The position numbers and the translations under genes were made by a program. Below the pieces are notes generated by a model. That model was given only the letters and a program-made list of their open reading frames with translations, had not been told where the DNA came from and did not search any database. DNA of 6,659 nucleotides from SIG440 sp045592585 (GTDB lineage: Bacteria > Bacillota > Clostridia > Monoglobales > Monoglobaceae): contig JAZNVB010000067.1 of assembly GCA_045592585.1 (NCBI GenBank), positions 1-6,659 on the forward strand, written 5' to 3'. This document shows, in pieces, positions 5,339 through 6,659 of this stretch. Numbering within the stretch: position 1 is the stretch's first letter; the number at the start of each line of letters is the position of its first letter.

Positions 5339-6659
5339 ATGACATATGTTGAAAGAGTTATCGATGAAGTAAAGAAAAAACATCCTAACGAGCCTGAATT
5401 TATTCAGACAGTTACAGAGGTGTTTTCAAGCATAGCTCCTGTTGTTGAAAAGCATCCGGAGTATGAAAAGGCGGCTCTTCTTGAAAGAATGGCTGAGCCC
5501 GAAAGACAGATTATATTCCGTGTTACCTGGGAGGATGACAACGGCAAGATTCACGTAAACACAGGCTACCGTATTCAGTTTAACAGTGCAATCGGTCCTT
5601 ACAAGGGCGGCCTTCGTTTCCATCCCTCTGTTTATGTTGGTATTATCAAGTTCCTTGGCTTTGAACAGACATTTAAAAACAGCCTTACAGGTCTTCCTAT
5701 CGGCGGCGGTAAGGGCGGCAGCGACTTTGACCCAAGAGGTAAGAGTGATGCAGAAATTATGAGATTCTGTCAGGCATTTATGACAGAGCTTTACAGACAT
5801 ATCGGACCGGACGTTGACGTTCCTGCAGGCGATATCGGTGTAGGCGGCAGAGAAATCGGTTACCTCTTCGGTCAGTACAAGAGAATCAAGGCTTGCTGGG
5901 AAAACGGTGTCCTTACGGGCAAGGGCTTATCTTATGGCGGTTCACTTATCAGACCCGAGGCTACAGGCTTTGGTGCTACATATTATGCAAACGAAGTTCT
6001 TAAGCATCTTGGCGACACAATCGAAGGCAAAACTGTTGCAGTTTCAGGCTTTGGTAACGTTGCATGGGGTGTTTGCCAGAAGGTTGCAGACCTTGGCGGT
6101 AAGGTTGTTACAATTTCAGGTCCTGACGGTTATGTTTACGATCCCGACGGCGTTACCACAAAAGAAAAGATTGCATATCTCCTTGAAATGAGATCTTCAG
6201 GCCGTGACCGTGCACAGGATTATGCTGATAAGTTTGGCTGTCAGTTCTTTGCAGGCAAAAAGCCCTGGGAAGTTAAGGTTGACATCTGTATGCCTTGCGC
6301 AACACAGAACGAGGTTACACTTGACGAAGCAAAGAAGATCGTGGCAAACGGCACAAAGTATTATATCGAAGTTGCAAATATGCCCACAACAGACGATGCT
6401 ATGGAATATCTTAAGGAAGCAAAGGCTATTATCGGGCCTTCAAAGGCTGTTAATGCCGGCGGTGTTGCGGTTTCATCACTTGAAATGGCTCAGAACTCAA
6501 TGAGATACAACTGGACAGCAGAAGAGGTTGACGAAAAGCTTAAGGGCATTATGGTTAACATTCCCAAGGTTTCAATGGAAGCTGCTGAAGAATACGGTCT
6601 TGGCTATGACCTTGTTGCAGGTGCAAACATTGCAGGCTTTATGAAGGTTGCTGATGCTA
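5339..6659 (+). CDS. gdhA: Glutamate dehydrogenase, 3' end cut by the window
   Basis: This cytoplasmic enzyme interconverts glutamate with 2-oxoglutarate and ammonia, linking amino-acid fermentation and nitrogen assimilation. The frame is open for 440 codons with no stop before the window ends; hexameric bacterial enzymes are about 445-450 aa, so only a few residues should be missing. Active-site residues fall at the same numbers as in the Clostridium symbiosum enzyme: K89 (GPYKGG), K113 (TFKNS), K125 (GGGKGG), D165 (PAGDIG) and S380 (AVSS). The Rossmann domain carries GFGNVA (237-242). The adenine pocket has F238, P262 and D263, as in the NAD-specific clostridial enzyme, rather than the serine/basic pattern of NADP enzymes such as E. 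coli GdhA. NAD dependence (EC 1.4.1.2) is therefore inferred, though databases often label this family NADP-specific. Heavy use of GGC, AAG, CTT and GTT codons suggests high expression. It has its own promoter and is probably unrelated to the divergent operon. Confidence 0.96.
   Translation, partial: MTYVERVIDEVKKKHPNEPEFIQTVTEVFSSIAPVVEKHPEYEKAALLERMAEPERQIIFRVTWEDDNGKIHVNTGYRIQFNSAIGPYKGGLRFHPSVYVGIIKFLGFEQTFKNSLTGLPIGGGKGGSDFDPRGKSDAEIMRFCQAFMTELYRHIGPDVDVPAGDIGVGGREIGYLFGQYKRIKACWENGVLTGKGLSYGGSLIRPEATGFGATYYANEVLKHLGDTIEGKTVAVSGFGNVAWGVCQKVADLGGKVVTISGPDGYVYDPDGVTTKEKIAYLLEMRSSGRDRAQDYADKFGCQFFAGKKPWEVKVDICMPCATQNEVTLDEAKKIVANGTKYYIEVANMPTTDDAMEYLKEAKAIIGPSKAVNAGGVAVSSLEMAQNSMRYNWTAEEVDEKLKGIMVNIPKVSMEAAEEYGLGYDLVAGANIAGFMKVADA

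Noticed and set aside
5426..5800. 124-aa minus-strand open frame inside glutamate dehydrogenase
   Set aside because: Antisense to the conserved catalytic region of gdhA; the sense frame is unambiguous.
1..6659. CRISPR array, tRNA, rRNA, insertion sequence or phage genes
   Set aside because: No regularly spaced repeats, no tRNA- or rRNA-like sequence, and no transposase or integrase motif was seen on either strand.

Overview
The window looks like chromosomal DNA of a low-to-moderate GC Bacillota, most likely an anaerobic gut or rumen Clostridia member. This rests on the AT-rich intergenic DNA with consensus sigma-A promoters and strong GGAGG ribosome sites, frequent AGA arginine codons, and a glutamate dehydrogenase whose residue numbering matches the Clostridium symbiosum enzyme at every catalytic position checked. 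Species cannot be assigned from the window alone.

Layout. Positions 1-90 hold no gene but contain two perfect back-to-back hairpins (31-57 and 58-82) just past the end of the minus-strand operon. Positions 91-1938 (minus) encode a 615-aa M28-type metallopeptidase-like protein with a PA-like insert and a C-terminal helical or winged-helix-like tail. Positions 1958-4063 (minus; the open frame extends to 4099) encode a ~700-aa glycoside-hydrolase-like protein with a GH20/GH67-type N-terminal domain, a probable TIM barrel and a helical tail. The two genes are 19 bp apart and the peptidase ribosome site lies in the gap, so they form one operon, transcribed hydrolase first. Positions 4064-4347 are a structured divergent intergenic region: an inverted repeat that copies the hydrolase start region, a long imperfect hairpin, a perfect 15-bp palindrome, a minus-strand 28-codon ORF with a strong ribosome site, and a consensus plus-strand promoter. 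Positions 4348-5187 (plus) encode a 279-aa AraC-type regulator with an N-terminal cupin sensor. After a 151-bp gap with its own promoter, positions 5339-6659 (plus) encode glutamate dehydrogenase, nearly complete but cut by the window end before its stop.

How it fits together. The AraC regulator is divergent from the hydrolase-peptidase pair, the usual arrangement for a local activator. The simplest reading is that it senses a small sugar-type ligand through its cupin and controls the operon. Neither enzyme has a visible signal peptide, so both probably act in the cytoplasm on imported material containing a glycosidic bond and possibly an amide or peptide bond. No transporter is in view. The glutamate dehydrogenase gene is probably an independent, highly expressed housekeeping neighbour with NAD-type coenzyme-pocket residues.

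The most unusual material is the 4060-4250 region, where nested palindromes, a possible structured leader with a small ORF, and a duplicated inverted copy of the hydrolase start codons coincide. It could be a small dispersed palindromic element, a cis-regulatory RNA, or both.
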